DNA of 64,000 bases from Saprospiraceae bacterium (GCA_016787575.1 JAEUUO010000019.1:62001-126000); one strand, 5' to 3'; counted from the first letter of the stretch, positions 43,094 to 52,036 are shown. The notes: generated from the sequence alone by a model not told the origin. Program-made: numbers and translations.

Positions 43094-46000
43094 ATGAAAC
43101 GAAGTACCACTAAGTCAGTATTCATTGTTTTATGCATTTTAACAGTGAAACTTCTCTGTTCAAATTCCATGTTTGCCCAGGGTACTACAAATGCTCAAAT
43201 TTTAGGAACAGTAACGGACGCTAAAGGAGAGCCATTGATTGCTGCAAGTGTCCAGGTTAAGCATCTTCCCTCTGGATCCATTTACGGAGTTTATACTCGT
43301 GAAGATGGGCGATTCAATATCCCCAGTTTAAGAGTGGGTGGCCCATACAAAATAACAATAAGCTATGTTGGGTATAAAAACTTGGAAGAAGAAGGAATTT
43401 TTCTCTCTTTAGGGCAAAATTTACGCTACAATGGGCAGTTAACTGAAGAAGCTGTTGTTTTAAATGAGGTATTGGTGACTGCAAAGACAAATGAGATTAT
43501 GAATTCAGAGCGTACAGGCGCCGCAACAAATATTAAAAGAGAAGCTTTGGAGGCTTTGCCTTCTTTAGGAAGAAATTTAAATGATTTTGTGAGACTTACT
43601 CCTCAAAGCAGGTTGTCATCTGTTTCAACTACAACGGCTCCTGGTACTTCTTTTCTGGGAAATGACAGCAGGTACAATAATTTAAGTTTGGATGGTTCAA
43701 TTTTTAATAACAGTTTTGGCTTGGCTTCCACACCTGGTGGACAATCGAATGCAACGCCGGTGGGTTTGGATGCCATTGAAGAAGTTCAAGTGAATCTAGG
43801 TGCTTATGATGTTCGGTTATCTGGTTTTACTGGAGCCGGCGTAAATGCTGTTACAAAATCTGGTTCAAATAAATTTACAGGGACGGCTTATTACAATTTA
43901 AGAAATCAAAATTTTGTTGGTAAAAAAGCAGATACATTCAACGTAACTGTTTTGGATTTTGATGTCAAACAATTTGGTGCAAGTTTAGGAGGTGCGATTA
44001 TTAAAAATAAATTGTTCTTTTTTGTAAATGCGGAAGGAGAGCGAAGAGACGACCCATTGCAATATAGAGCTCAAAGAGCCGGAGAATCTGTAGGTGGAAA
44101 TATTACAAGAGTAAAATCCAGTACAATGGATAGCCTCCGTCAATTCCTGATAGATAAATACAATTACGATCCGGGTGTTTATGATGGATATGCCTTACAG
44201 ACATACAGCAACAAGCTCTTGGGTAAAATTGATTACAACATAAACAATTCCAATAAATTGAGCTTTAGGTACAACTATTTAAGATCCTATCGGGATGTTT
44301 TAGCCAGTGGTTCCGGTGCTGCAGGTTTTAGAAATGGGAATCTTAATAATTTGAATTTTAGAAATACCAATTATATAATAAACAATGACATTCATTCAGG
44401 GATCATTGAATTAAATACCTTGTTTGGATCCAAAGCGTCTAACCAGGTACAAATTGGATTTACAGCCAATCGCGATTACAGAGAGAGTCCGGGTTCAATT
44501 TTCCCATTGGTAGATATCCGTGAAGGCAACATTACTTACACGTCATTTGGATACGAACCCTTTACTCCAAATAACCGATTAAATACAAATACCATCCAAA
44601 TTCAAGACAATATTACCTGGTATCTGAATGGTCATACGGTAACTGCCGGATTTAATTTTGAGTCTTTTGATTTTGAGAATACTTTTACTCCAACCTGGTA
44701 CGGAAAATTCACATTTGCCAGTTTAAATGATTTTTATAAATCTGCAAATGGTGAATCAGTAACATTGCCAAATTATGAACTGGGATATTCAGTATTGCCA
44801 GGTGGACAACTGCCCATTGACAAAATTAGCATTAAACAACCTGGAATCTATTTCCAGGATAATATTTCTTCATTAAATGATCGCTTAAACGTCACTTTTG
44901 GATTTAGATTAGACAGACCTCATTATTTCAGCGGTGTTGCTTATCGCAATCAATTGGCTGCTAGCTATAATTTTAAAGATTCTGACGGAGAAAGTATTCA
45001 ATTTGAAACAGATGTTTTGCCAAGATCAAGGACTTTGTTTTCACCCAGAATGGGCTTTAATTATGATGTATTGGGAAATAGAAAGCTCCAATTCAGAGGT
45101 GGTATTGGCGTATTTACAGGTCGGGTTCCATTCGTTTGGATTTCAAACCAGGCTGGAAACAATGGGGTAACTAAAAACTCAATTAATTCAAACAATACCA
45201 CGAAATACCCATTTTCGCCTGATGTTGACAAATATGTTCCGGATAACCCTTCTACATCCCCTAGCTTTAATCTTGCAGTAACGGATAAGAATTTTAAATT
45301 GCCTCAACTAGCTCGCTTAAATATAGCAGTTGATTATTCTTTGCCTTGGAATTTTGTTGCAAGTTTGGAAGGGATTTATAGTAAGACAATTAACAATGTA
45401 GCTTATGTAAATGCAAATCAAGTGTCGCCGACAAAAACATTAAGTGGAGCAGATAACAGGCCATTGTTTCCTGGTGGAAATTCAAACAGGCTCTATGCTA
45501 ATGTGTCTGATGCAATTCTACTAAAAAATACTTCAGAAGGATTTTCCTATAGCATATGTCCAAAATTAGAAAGACAATTTAAAAACGGCCTTTTTGTGAT
45601 GGCTGCATATAATTTTTCTGAATCAAAGGATCTTATGACTGCAGGATCTATTGCATTTAGTTCATGGAGAGATCAGGTTACAGTTAATGGAAATAATTTG
45701 CCCAATCTTTCTTATTCAGATTTTGATCAAAGACATCGTTTTATTGCTGCTTTATCTTATAAAAAAACCTATCTGAAGTCAGTTTCTTCGCAGATTTCAA
45801 TTTTCATGCAATCAAGCAATCAATCTCGCTTTAATTTAGTTACAGCTGGTGATTTAAATAATGATGGTCAATCAGCCAACGACTTGATGTATGTTCCTAA
45901 TGATGGAAGTGAAATTCACTTTAAAGATGCTGCCACAGAACAAGAACAACGGGACGCATTCATGAAATTTGTCAATAACAATGAAGAATTAGCTAAATAC

Positions 46001-46345
46001 AAAGGCCGTTATTATGAGAGAAATGGAGGGATTTTACCATTTCTTACAACTTTGGATTTGGCTTTTGTCCAAGAATTTGGCTTAACAGTAGGTCAAAATA
46101 AAAACAGACTGCAAATCAGAGCAGATATTTATAATTTTTTAAATCTGCTGGACCCTTCATTAGGTGTGGGAGATCAATTGATTTCTACTTCTCCACTCAA
46201 ATTTGAAAGTAGAGATGCTGCAAACATCCCATATTATACTTTTACCAAGGTTAATGGAAAATATCCAGAAAAGTTAATTGTAAAAAGAGCAAGTTTGACT
46301 GATGTTTATCAAATTCAGCTGGGCGTGCGATATATATTTAATTAA
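43094..46345 (+). CDS. Oar-like TonB-dependent outer-membrane protein
   Basis: 1083 residues. The signal peptide ends near residue 29 (VFIVLCILTVKLLCSNSMFAQ). The carboxypeptidase-regulatory-like domain covers about 35-125 (AQILGTVTDAKGEPLIAASV; YKITISYVGYKNLEEEGIFL). The plug has LPSLGRNLNDFVRLTPQSRL, SRYNNLSLDGSIFNNSFGL and AYDVRLSGFTGAGVNAVTKS. A large barrel ends YQIQLGVRYIFN with the usual aromatic terminus. This is the Oar/OmpA-related branch of TonB proteins that in some Bacteroidota and Myxococcota is tied to secretion or adhesion rather than nutrient import. Substrate unknown. It has its own promoter and a strong hairpin terminator. Confidence 0.92.
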   Translation: MKRSTTKSVFIVLCILTVKLLCSNSMFAQGTTNAQILGTVTDAKGEPLIAASVQVKHLPSGSIYGVYTREDGRFNIPSLRVGGPYKITISYVGYKNLEEEGIFLSLGQNLRYNGQLTEEAVVLNEVLVTAKTNEIMNSERTGAATNIKREALEALPSLGRNLNDFVRLTPQSRLSSVSTTTAPGTSFLGNDSRYNNLSLDGSIFNNSFGLASTPGGQSNATPVGLDAIEEVQVNLGAYDVRLSGFTGAGVNAVTKSGSNKFTGTAYYNLRNQNFVGKKADTFNVTVLDFDVKQFGASLGGAIIKNKLFFFVNAEGERRDDPLQYRAQRAGESVGGNITRVKSSTMDSLRQFLIDKYNYDPGVYDGYALQTYSNKLLGKIDYNINNSNKLSFRYNYLRSYRDVLASGSGAAGFRNGNLNNLNFRNTNYIINNDIHSGIIELNTLFGSKASNQVQIGFTANRDYRESPGSIFPLVDIREGNITYTSFGYEPFTPNNRLNTNTIQIQDNITWYLNGHTVTAGFNFESFDFENTFTPTWYGKFTFASLNDFYKSANGESVTLPNYELGYSVLPGGQLPIDKISIKQPGIYFQDNISSLNDRLNVTFGFRLDRPHYFSGVAYRNQLAASYNFKDSDGESIQFETDVLPRSRTLFSPRMGFNYDVLGNRKLQFRGGIGVFTGRVPFVWISNQAGNNGVTKNSINSNNTTKYPFSPDVDKYVPDNPSTSPSFNLAVTDKNFKLPQLARLNIAVDYSLPWNFVASLEGIYSKTINNVAYVNANQVSPTKTLSGADNRPLFPGGNSNRLYANVSDAILLKNTSEGFSYSICPKLERQFKNGLFVMAAYNFSESKDLMTAGSIAFSSWRDQVTVNGNNLPNLSYSDFDQRHRFIAALSYKKTYLKSVSSQISIFMQSSNQSRFNLVTAGDLNNDGQSANDLMYVPNDGSEIHFKDAATEQEQRDAFMKFVNNNEELAKYKGRYYERNGGILPFLTTLDLAFVQEFGLTVGQNKNRLQIRADIYNFLNLLDPSLGVGDQLISTSPLKFESRDAANIPYYTFTKVNGKYPEKLIVKRASLTDVYQIQLGVRYIFN

Positions 46346-46352
46346 TATTGAT

Positions 46353-46398
46353 AAAATGCATGGGGACGGATTTAATTAAATCCGTCCCCATGTATTTT
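46353..46398. terminator. Strong hairpin terminator after the Oar-like receptor gene
   Basis: A perfect 34-bp palindrome (46359-46392, 17-bp arms, GC-rich outer stem GGGGACGG) is flanked by an A-rich tract and a T-rich tract. It begins 13 bp after the receptor's stop codon. Being symmetric it can act in both directions. Confidence 0.8.
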
Positions 46399-46417
46399 AT
46401 TGAATCCTTTATTTGAG

Positions 46418-46425
46418 TATATTTG
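46418..46425 (+). promoter_or_regulatory. Predicted -7 promoter element for the lamin-tail/cupredoxin gene
   Basis: TATATTTG matches TAnnTTTG exactly and ends 15 bp before the ATG at 46441. Its position supports that ATG over the in-frame upstream codon at 46423. Confidence 0.55.
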
Positions 46426-46440
46426 TATAAAAATAAAGGT

Positions 46441-48120
46441 ATGAAACAGCTCATGCTATTCCTGTGTATAACAGGTATTCTGCCATTCGTAAATGGTCAG
46501 GTCATTATCAATGAAATCATGTTTAACCCTCCGGAAAGTGGTACCGATAATCTAGAATACATCGAATTTTACAATGCGGGAAACCAAGCTGTTAGTTTAA
46601 AAGATTTTTCCATTAAAGATGCGGTGGTTATTACCTTTCCTGATACTGCCATTGCTCCAAATTCCTTTTTTGTAATTTGTGTTAATTCTTTAAAATTTGA
46701 TTCTGTTTTTGGCTTTCCTGCACTTGAATGGACATCGGGAGGACTGCGCAATACGGATGAAGTGATTACTTTATTAGATGCAAGTCAAAATCCAATTGAT
46801 AGTGTCCATTATTATGGAAACTGGAGCCCTGAGGCTAATGGAAATGGGGCTAGTTTGGAGTTATGTCGTGCGAATATTGATAATAACCTTGAAAACTATT
46901 GGAACGCTTCTAAAAATTCTATTGGAATTGAAGTAAATGGTAAATTTCTATATGCTAGTCCCAATGCTGCCAATAATTCATTATGTTCGGATCATACGAT
47001 TAATGTTTCAGATTTTAAGTTTGATCCAGCAAATATTGAAATATACGTTGGTGAGAAAGTTGAATGGATTAATAAAGGTGGACACCATAACATTAATGGT
47101 GAAAAAAGCTTGTTTCCCGGTAATCCTGAATCTTTTGGAAATGGTCAAGCATCAACCGCTCTGTGGTCCTATATTTTTAAGTTTAATCAACCAGGACTTT
47201 ATAATTATCAATGCGATGTACATGCATCAAATGGAATGAAAGGGACCGTAAGAGTTAAAGTTAAAGACGACCTATATCCTTCTTTGCCTATTGGCTTGGT
47301 GAGTTCAACAGACTTTAACGGGGTAGCAGATAGTTTAAATAAAAGATTTAGCTTGGAAGGTGTTGTGTATGGGGTTAATTTGAGGCCTATTGGATTGCAG
47401 TTTACGATAATAGACCAATTTAATGACGGTATCGCCGTTTTTTTAAGTTCTGGTAATTTAGGATATACAGTTGCTGAAGGTGACTTGATTCGTGTTAAAG
47501 GATTAATAAATCAATTTAACGGACTGATTCAAATTGTACCTGATACGATTACAAAATTATCTTCAGGAAATTCACTTTTTCAACCAACTGTTGTTAATTA
47601 TTTAAATGAATCTACTGAATCCCAATTGATTCAAATGAAAAAAATGGAATTGGTTGACCCAAATACCTGGTCTAACAATCCGCTTGGTTTTACAGTAAAG
47701 ATAACTGATGGAACCAATTCCTTTGACATGCGCATTGATAATGATGTAAACATACATGGCACTCCGGCGCCGGTAGGGAAATTTGATTTAACTGGTTTGG
47801 GATCTCAATTTGATGCAATCAATCCGTTTCTTGAGGGATATCAAATTCAGCCACGCTATCTTTCAGATATTAAGTTAATTGTGGATTCAGAAAATGCCTC
47901 AAAAGATAGAATTGAATTTTATCCAAACCCTGTAAATGATTTTATTTATATTAAGAATAAAGATTTAATTGGTACAAATCTGAACATTTACAATGCTCAG
48001 GGTTTAATGATTCAAACACTTAAGGTTCAAAATCCACTTTCAGTTAATTTGCCCCCTGGAATTTATTTTATAAACTCAACAGAGCAAAAATATTCGGGTT
48101 TAAGGTTTCTAAAATTATAA
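46441..48120 (+). CDS. Secreted lamin-tail / blue-copper / T9SS protein
   Basis: 559 residues from the ATG at 46441. The signal peptide is KQLMLFLCITGILPFVNGQ. About 20-140 is a lamin-tail domain (VIINEIMFNPPESGTDNLEY; GGLRNTDEVITLLDASQNPI). About 185-280 is a plastocyanin-like domain with a full type-1 copper set: His216 (GGHHNIN), Cys258, His261 and Met266 (NYQCDVHASNGMKG). Two OB-fold-like beta domains follow (EGVVYGVNLRPIGLQFTI; MKKMELVDPNTWS), then a T9SS sorting domain (EFYPNPVNDFIYIKNK; PGIYFINSTEQK). It is probably surface-exposed and could bind copper or carry electrons. The patatin gene follows after 3 bp. Confidence 0.88.
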   Translation: MKQLMLFLCITGILPFVNGQVIINEIMFNPPESGTDNLEYIEFYNAGNQAVSLKDFSIKDAVVITFPDTAIAPNSFFVICVNSLKFDSVFGFPALEWTSGGLRNTDEVITLLDASQNPIDSVHYYGNWSPEANGNGASLELCRANIDNNLENYWNASKNSIGIEVNGKFLYASPNAANNSLCSDHTINVSDFKFDPANIEIYVGEKVEWINKGGHHNINGEKSLFPGNPESFGNGQASTALWSYIFKFNQPGLYNYQCDVHASNGMKGTVRVKVKDDLYPSLPIGLVSSTDFNGVADSLNKRFSLEGVVYGVNLRPIGLQFTIIDQFNDGIAVFLSSGNLGYTVAEGDLIRVKGLINQFNGLIQIVPDTITKLSSGNSLFQPTVVNYLNESTESQLIQMKKMELVDPNTWSNNPLGFTVKITDGTNSFDMRIDNDVNIHGTPAPVGKFDLTGLGSQFDAINPFLEGYQIQPRYLSDIKLIVDSENASKDRIEFYPNPVNDFIYIKNKDLIGTNLNIYNAQGLMIQTLKVQNPLSVNLPPGIYFINSTEQKYSGLRFLKL

Positions 48121-48123
48121 TTC

Positions 48124-48879
48124 TTGCGCATTGGATTATGTCTTTCGGGAGGTGGAGCAAGAGGGATCTATCATATAGGTGTTCTTCAGTTTATTAAAGA
48201 AGCAGGAATTGACCTTTCAATCATTTCTGGTTGTAGTGCTGGGGCATTGATTGGTGTTCTTTATTCTGGTGGGGTTTCTCCGGAAAAATTATTGAATTTA
48301 TCAATTAAAACCAAATGGTTTAATTTCCTCAGACCAGCTTTACCTAATAAGGGTTTGATGGATTTAAATTATCTGGAACAACTCTTAAACCAAAACCTTT
48401 CAGCAGAAGCATTTGAAGACCTGAAAATTCCAGTAAAAATTATAGCCACCAATCTGATTTCTGGGAAGCTTAGAATTTTTGAAACAGGCTCTGTTATAAA
48501 GCCGGTGCTAGCATCCTGTAGTGTTCCATTGCTTTTTAAGCCAGTTGAAATTGACACTGAGTTGTTTTTAGATGGTGGAATTTTAATGAATTTGCCTGCT
48601 TCTATAATTCGGGATGATTGTGATATTTTAGTAGGTGTAAGTTTGATGCCTGTACAGGCTATAAAATTAGATGAAATAAACAGTAGCTTTAAACTATTGA
48701 CACGGGTACTTGAATTGTCTGTTCAGAATAATTCAAAATTACAAATGGGATTTTGTGATATATTGATAGAATCAGCCCAAATAAGCAATTATTCAAAATT
48801 TGATCTTAATACAGCAGAAGACCTTTATAAATTGGGCTATCAAGCTGCTAAAATTGCATTGGAAGGAAAATTTATTTAG
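48124..48879 (+). CDS. Patatin-like phospholipase (RssA type)
   Basis: 251 residues. The start codon is TTG: it gives MRIGLCLSGGGARGIYHIGV, the canonical patatin N-terminus with the GGGARG oxyanion loop, and the next ATG is about 80 codons on. The serine-aspartate dyad is present: Ser38 in SGCSAGALIG and Asp150 in ELFLDGGILMN. Short RssA/YchK-like members are lipid acyl hydrolases of the inner side of the cell; substrate unknown. No signal peptide. It begins 3 bp after the T9SS gene and probably shares its transcript. Confidence 0.9.
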   Translation: MRIGLCLSGGGARGIYHIGVLQFIKEAGIDLSIISGCSAGALIGVLYSGGVSPEKLLNLSIKTKWFNFLRPALPNKGLMDLNYLEQLLNQNLSAEAFEDLKIPVKIIATNLISGKLRIFETGSVIKPVLASCSVPLLFKPVEIDTELFLDGGILMNLPASIIRDDCDILVGVSLMPVQAIKLDEINSSFKLLTRVLELSVQNNSKLQMGFCDILIESAQISNYSKFDLNTAEDLYKLGYQAAKIALEGKFI

Positions 48880-48886
48880 TCAAATC

Positions 48887-49381
48887 TTAATTTAAACTTA
48901 CTTGCCATTCGTGTGCAGGGTCAAGTGCAACTTCAATATTATCTTTTAATGTAGTTGCCAGTTTCATTCCAACAAAATCAACATGAATAGGGAATCCTTT
49001 GTGTGTTCGCTCAATTAAAACGGCTACTTCCAGTTTTTTAGGTACAATATCCATGATTGTTTTAAACGAATAAAACAGGGTTCGACCCGTATTTGCCACA
49101 TCATCTGTAATAATCAAAGATTTATTCCGCAATAAGGAGGTATCAACATCAAGACTTATAGGATGCTCTGTAGGTTGGGCAGGGTTAAGATTTATATGAA
49201 GTAACTCGCACTTAATTGGAGATAACTTGCTGATTTCTAAGCTTAAAAGTTTTGCGATTTCATAACCTTTGGTATTGATGCCGGCCAAGAATAGCTTTTT
49301 TTCATCAGAATGGCGCTCATAAATTTCTATCGCCATTCGTTTGATTTTTTGTTTAATTTGTTCCTGATTTAGAATAATCAT
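48887..49381 (-). CDS. Phosphoribosyltransferase-family protein (PyrR-like)
   Basis: 164 residues with a type I PRTase fold: LFLAGINTKGYEIAKLLSLE near residue 32, the PRPP loop LIITDDVANTGRTLFYSF (about 89-106) and VLIERTHKGFPIHVDFVGMK. The VLVER-HKGFP-VDFVG block is close to PyrR, the uracil-dependent pyr regulator with uracil PRTase activity. The protein is shorter than typical PyrR and has no pyr operon beside it. Substrate base and any RNA-binding role are open. It is convergent with the patatin gene (7 bp). Confidence 0.82.
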   Translation of the reverse strand: MIILNQEQIKQKIKRMAIEIYERHSDEKKLFLAGINTKGYEIAKLLSLEISKLSPIKCELLHINLNPAQPTEHPISLDVDTSLLRNKSLIITDDVANTGRTLFYSFKTIMDIVPKKLEVAVLIERTHKGFPIHVDFVGMKLATTLKDNIEVALDPAHEWQVSLN

Positions 49382-49440
49382 CTTTCTTTGTTTTAATTGT
49401 AAAAATTGCTAATTTTTTTTAAAAGTTCTATTGTTTTAAA

Positions 49441-50754
49441 ATGATTCAAAGCATTGTCTTTATTCTTATAACCGGGGGAATTCTGAGTTTTTCGTGGAAA
49501 CGGTATGCCCAGATATATCAAGCCATTAAATTGGGAAAGCCCAATTTACCTGAAGGATCTGTGGGTATGCGGACTAAAAATATGATTTTATTTGCATTGG
49601 GCCAGCGAAAAATGTTTACAAAGCCAATTTCTGGGATTTTTCACTTTTTTATTTACGCAGCATTTCTCTTAACACAAATTGAATTTCTAGAAATTTTTAT
49701 GGATGGTTTATTTGGCCATCATCGCTTATTTGCTAGGAAATTAGGATTCGTGTATCCTTTGGCCATTAATATAATTGAAATTTTATCTCTTTTGGCCCTT
49801 ATCGCGACAGCAGTATTTCTATTGCGGAGAAATATACTTAAAGTCAAACGGTTTCATAAACCTGAGCTTAAAGGGTGGCCTTTTATGGATGCTAATATTA
49901 TTCTAATGGGTGAAATTGTATTGGTGATAAGTATTTTTATGATGAATGGAGCCGATCAATATTTGCAACAAGTTAAACCCGAAACATACCATTCCACAGG
50001 TGTATTTTATCTATCGGCCTCTACTACCATGCAATTTTTTAATCATTTAGCAATTGACTGGATCGTTTTTATCGAGCGATTGTTTTGGTGGACTCATTAT
50101 TTAGTTGTTCTTGGATTTATAGCTTATTTACCCTATTCAAAACATTTGCATATTTTTCTAGCTTTCCCTTCAAGCTATTATTCAGATTTATCACCACGAG
50201 GTGAGCTTCAAAATATTCCATACATTCAAAATGAAGTAAAAGGAATGCTTGGCTTACAAAATGATCCGAATATGGAAGCGCCGGAAAGTTTTGGTGCAAA
50301 AGATGTTCATGAATTGTCTCAGCAAACGATCCTTCAGGCCTTTTCTTGTACAGAATGTGGGCGCTGCACTGCTGTATGTCCGGCAAATATTACAGGTAAA
50401 ATATTGAGCCCACGTAAAATTGTAATGGACATTCGGGATAGGGCAGAGGAATTGGTGCGTTCAAATTCATTTAAAGTAAATGAGGAAACACAAAGCATCG
50501 AAATCACAGATGGTTCATCCTTATTTGATAAAATTACAAAAGAAGAATTGTATGCTTGCACTACCTGTAATGCTTGTGTTGAGGCATGTCCCGTTTTAAT
50601 TAATCCCTTAAAACCAATTTTGGAATTGCGACGATATGATATTTTAATGAATAGCGGCGGTCCGGCAGAATGGTTGCCAATGTTCAATAGTTTAGAAAAT
50701 AATCAAGCGGTTTGGGCCATGTCTGAAAACCGTACAAATTGGATAAATAATTGA
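49441..50754 (+). CDS. Membrane b-type cytochrome / 2x[4Fe-4S] oxidoreductase subunit
   Basis: 437 residues. The N-terminal half is membrane-embedded with about five helices: IVFILITGGILSFSW, IFHFFIYAAFLLTQIEFLEI, LAINIIEILSLLALIATAVF, ANIILMGEIVLVISIFMM and LFWWTHYLVVLGFIAYLPY. His68, His219, His235 and His237 are candidates for b-haem ligands. The C-terminal half binds two [4Fe-4S] clusters: Cys303, 306, 309, 313 (CTECGRCTAVCP) and Cys373, 376, 379, 383 (CTTCNACVEACP). With the next gene it rebuilds an HdrDE/GlpC-like quinone-linked oxidoreductase, resembling ETF:menaquinone oxidoreductases. Partner and direction of electron flow are inferred. Confidence 0.88.
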   Translation: MIQSIVFILITGGILSFSWKRYAQIYQAIKLGKPNLPEGSVGMRTKNMILFALGQRKMFTKPISGIFHFFIYAAFLLTQIEFLEIFMDGLFGHHRLFARKLGFVYPLAINIIEILSLLALIATAVFLLRRNILKVKRFHKPELKGWPFMDANIILMGEIVLVISIFMMNGADQYLQQVKPETYHSTGVFYLSASTTMQFFNHLAIDWIVFIERLFWWTHYLVVLGFIAYLPYSKHLHIFLAFPSSYYSDLSPRGELQNIPYIQNEVKGMLGLQNDPNMEAPESFGAKDVHELSQQTILQAFSCTECGRCTAVCPANITGKILSPRKIVMDIRDRAEELVRSNSFKVNEETQSIEITDGSSLFDKITKEELYACTTCNACVEACPVLINPLKPILELRRYDILMNSGGPAEWLPMFNSLENNQAVWAMSENRTNWINN

Positions 50755-50759
50755 GTGTA

Positions 50760-51536
50760 ATGAAAATACCTGTACTTAGCGATTTGCATGCTGAAGGAAA
50801 AATTCCGGAAATTCTTTTCTGGGTTGGTTGTGCCGGAAATTATGATGCAAGAGCTCAAAAGATTACACGTGCATTTTGTGAAATATTAAACAATATTGGT
50901 CAGTCCTATGCTATTTTAGGAGAAGAAGAAAAATGCACCGGTGATCCAGCCCGAAGGGCAGGGAATGAGTTTTTGTTTCAAATGCTTGCTCAACAAAATA
51001 TTGAGACTCTGAACAATTACGGCATTCGTAAAATTGTATGTACCTGTCCGCATTGTTTTAATACTTTAAAAAATGATTATCCTGCACTGGGAGGACATTT
51101 TGAGGTTATCCATTATTCTGAATTTTTAGATTCTCTTATAAAGGAAAATAAGCTTATCTTAAAAGAACCTGCAGGTCAAAAAATTACCTATCATGATTCT
51201 TGTTATTTAGGAAGAATTAATGGCGTTTACCAAGCTCCAAGAGATATAATCAATGCATTAAAACACGAACTCATTGAAATGAAACGTGCTAAGCAAAATG
51301 GATTGTGTTGCGGAGCAGGTGGTGCTCAAATGTTTAAAGAAGAGGAGCAAGGATCCAAACGGATTAACACTGAACGGGCTGAAGAACTTATTGAAACAAA
51401 CGCTCATGCGGTTGTAGCTAATTGTCCATTTTGCATTACCATGTTACAAGATGGAATTAAGGAAAAGAATGCACAAGATCGAATCATGGTATATGATCTG
51501 GCTGAACTTATACTTCAAAATCAAAAACAATCATGA
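50760..51536 (+). CDS. CCG-domain (heterodisulfide-reductase-like) Fe-S protein
   Basis: 258 residues from the ATG at 50760; a TTG at 50751 overlapping the previous stop is also possible. It has two CCG-type cysteine modules. The first has Cys24 (FWVGCAGNY), Cys59 (EKCTGDPARRAGNEFLFQML) and Cys96/Cys99 (CTCPHC). The second has Cys148 (YHDSCYLGR), Cys183-Cys184 (GLCCGAGGAQMF) and Cys222/Cys225 (NCPFC). In HdrB/HdrD such modules hold a noncubane [4Fe-4S] cluster. The upstream gene supplies the membrane and ferredoxin-like parts, so the pair is one enzyme split in two. It overlaps the next gene by 4 bp. Confidence 0.9.
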   Translation: MKIPVLSDLHAEGKIPEILFWVGCAGNYDARAQKITRAFCEILNNIGQSYAILGEEEKCTGDPARRAGNEFLFQMLAQQNIETLNNYGIRKIVCTCPHCFNTLKNDYPALGGHFEVIHYSEFLDSLIKENKLILKEPAGQKITYHDSCYLGRINGVYQAPRDIINALKHELIEMKRAKQNGLCCGAGGAQMFKEEEQGSKRINTERAEELIETNAHAVVANCPFCITMLQDGIKEKNAQDRIMVYDLAELILQNQKQS

Positions 51537-52036
51537 TGGACCTAATTTCATTTCCCGATCATTCTCGCATTTGGATTTATGCTTCTGATCGAGAAATAGA
51601 GGATTCTTTAGTTTGGGAAATTAATACTAAGATCTACCAATTTTCTCAAGAATGGATTAGCCATCAAAAGGCATTGCGATCAACTGGTGGATTATTGCAT
51701 GCCTATTTCCTCGTATTGGTTGTGGATCAACAAATCAACCAACCGGGAGGTTGTAGTATTGATACATCCGTTCGTTTTATTCAAGAATTAGGAACAAATT
51801 ACAATCTCAATTTTTTTAACCGCGACTTATTTTATTACTTAAGTGACGGAAAAGTTAAAACAATCAATCGTATCGAAACACAACTCAATACGCTGCCAAA
51901 AGAAATTAATGAAGAAACCTTGTTTTTTGACAATTTGGTTTCAGATAAATTAAACTTTCAAAAAAACTGGTTAAAACCATTGAAGGAATCCTGGCATTCC
52001 AAGTTTATTAAAGTAAATCAATCAATGGCAATTTGA
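51533..52036 (+). CDS. Conserved Bacteroidota protein of unknown function in the Fe-S operon
   Basis: 167 residues, soluble, with no signal or membrane helix. SFPDHSRIWIYASDREIEDS opens it, ISHQKALRSTGGLLHAYFLV follows and the best-conserved-looking block is QINQPGGCSIDTSVRFIQEL then LNFFNRDLFYYL. I recall homologues in many Bacteroidota, sometimes labelled 'ABC transporter ATPase', but there is no Walker motif, so that name is unjustified. It overlaps the CCG-domain gene by 4 bp, so it is coupled to the Fe-S oxidoreductase and may be its assembly factor or accessory subunit (inference). Confidence 0.75.
   Translation: MMDLISFPDHSRIWIYASDREIEDSLVWEINTKIYQFSQEWISHQKALRSTGGLLHAYFLVLVVDQQINQPGGCSIDTSVRFIQELGTNYNLNFFNRDLFYYLSDGKVKTINRIETQLNTLPKEINEETLFFDNLVSDKLNFQKNWLKPLKESWHSKFIKVNQSMAI

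Noticed and set aside
46937..47239. Second frame (100 codons) within the cupredoxin region
   Set aside because: It overlaps the copper-site coding sequence in another frame; the main frame has the intact ligand set and T9SS tail.
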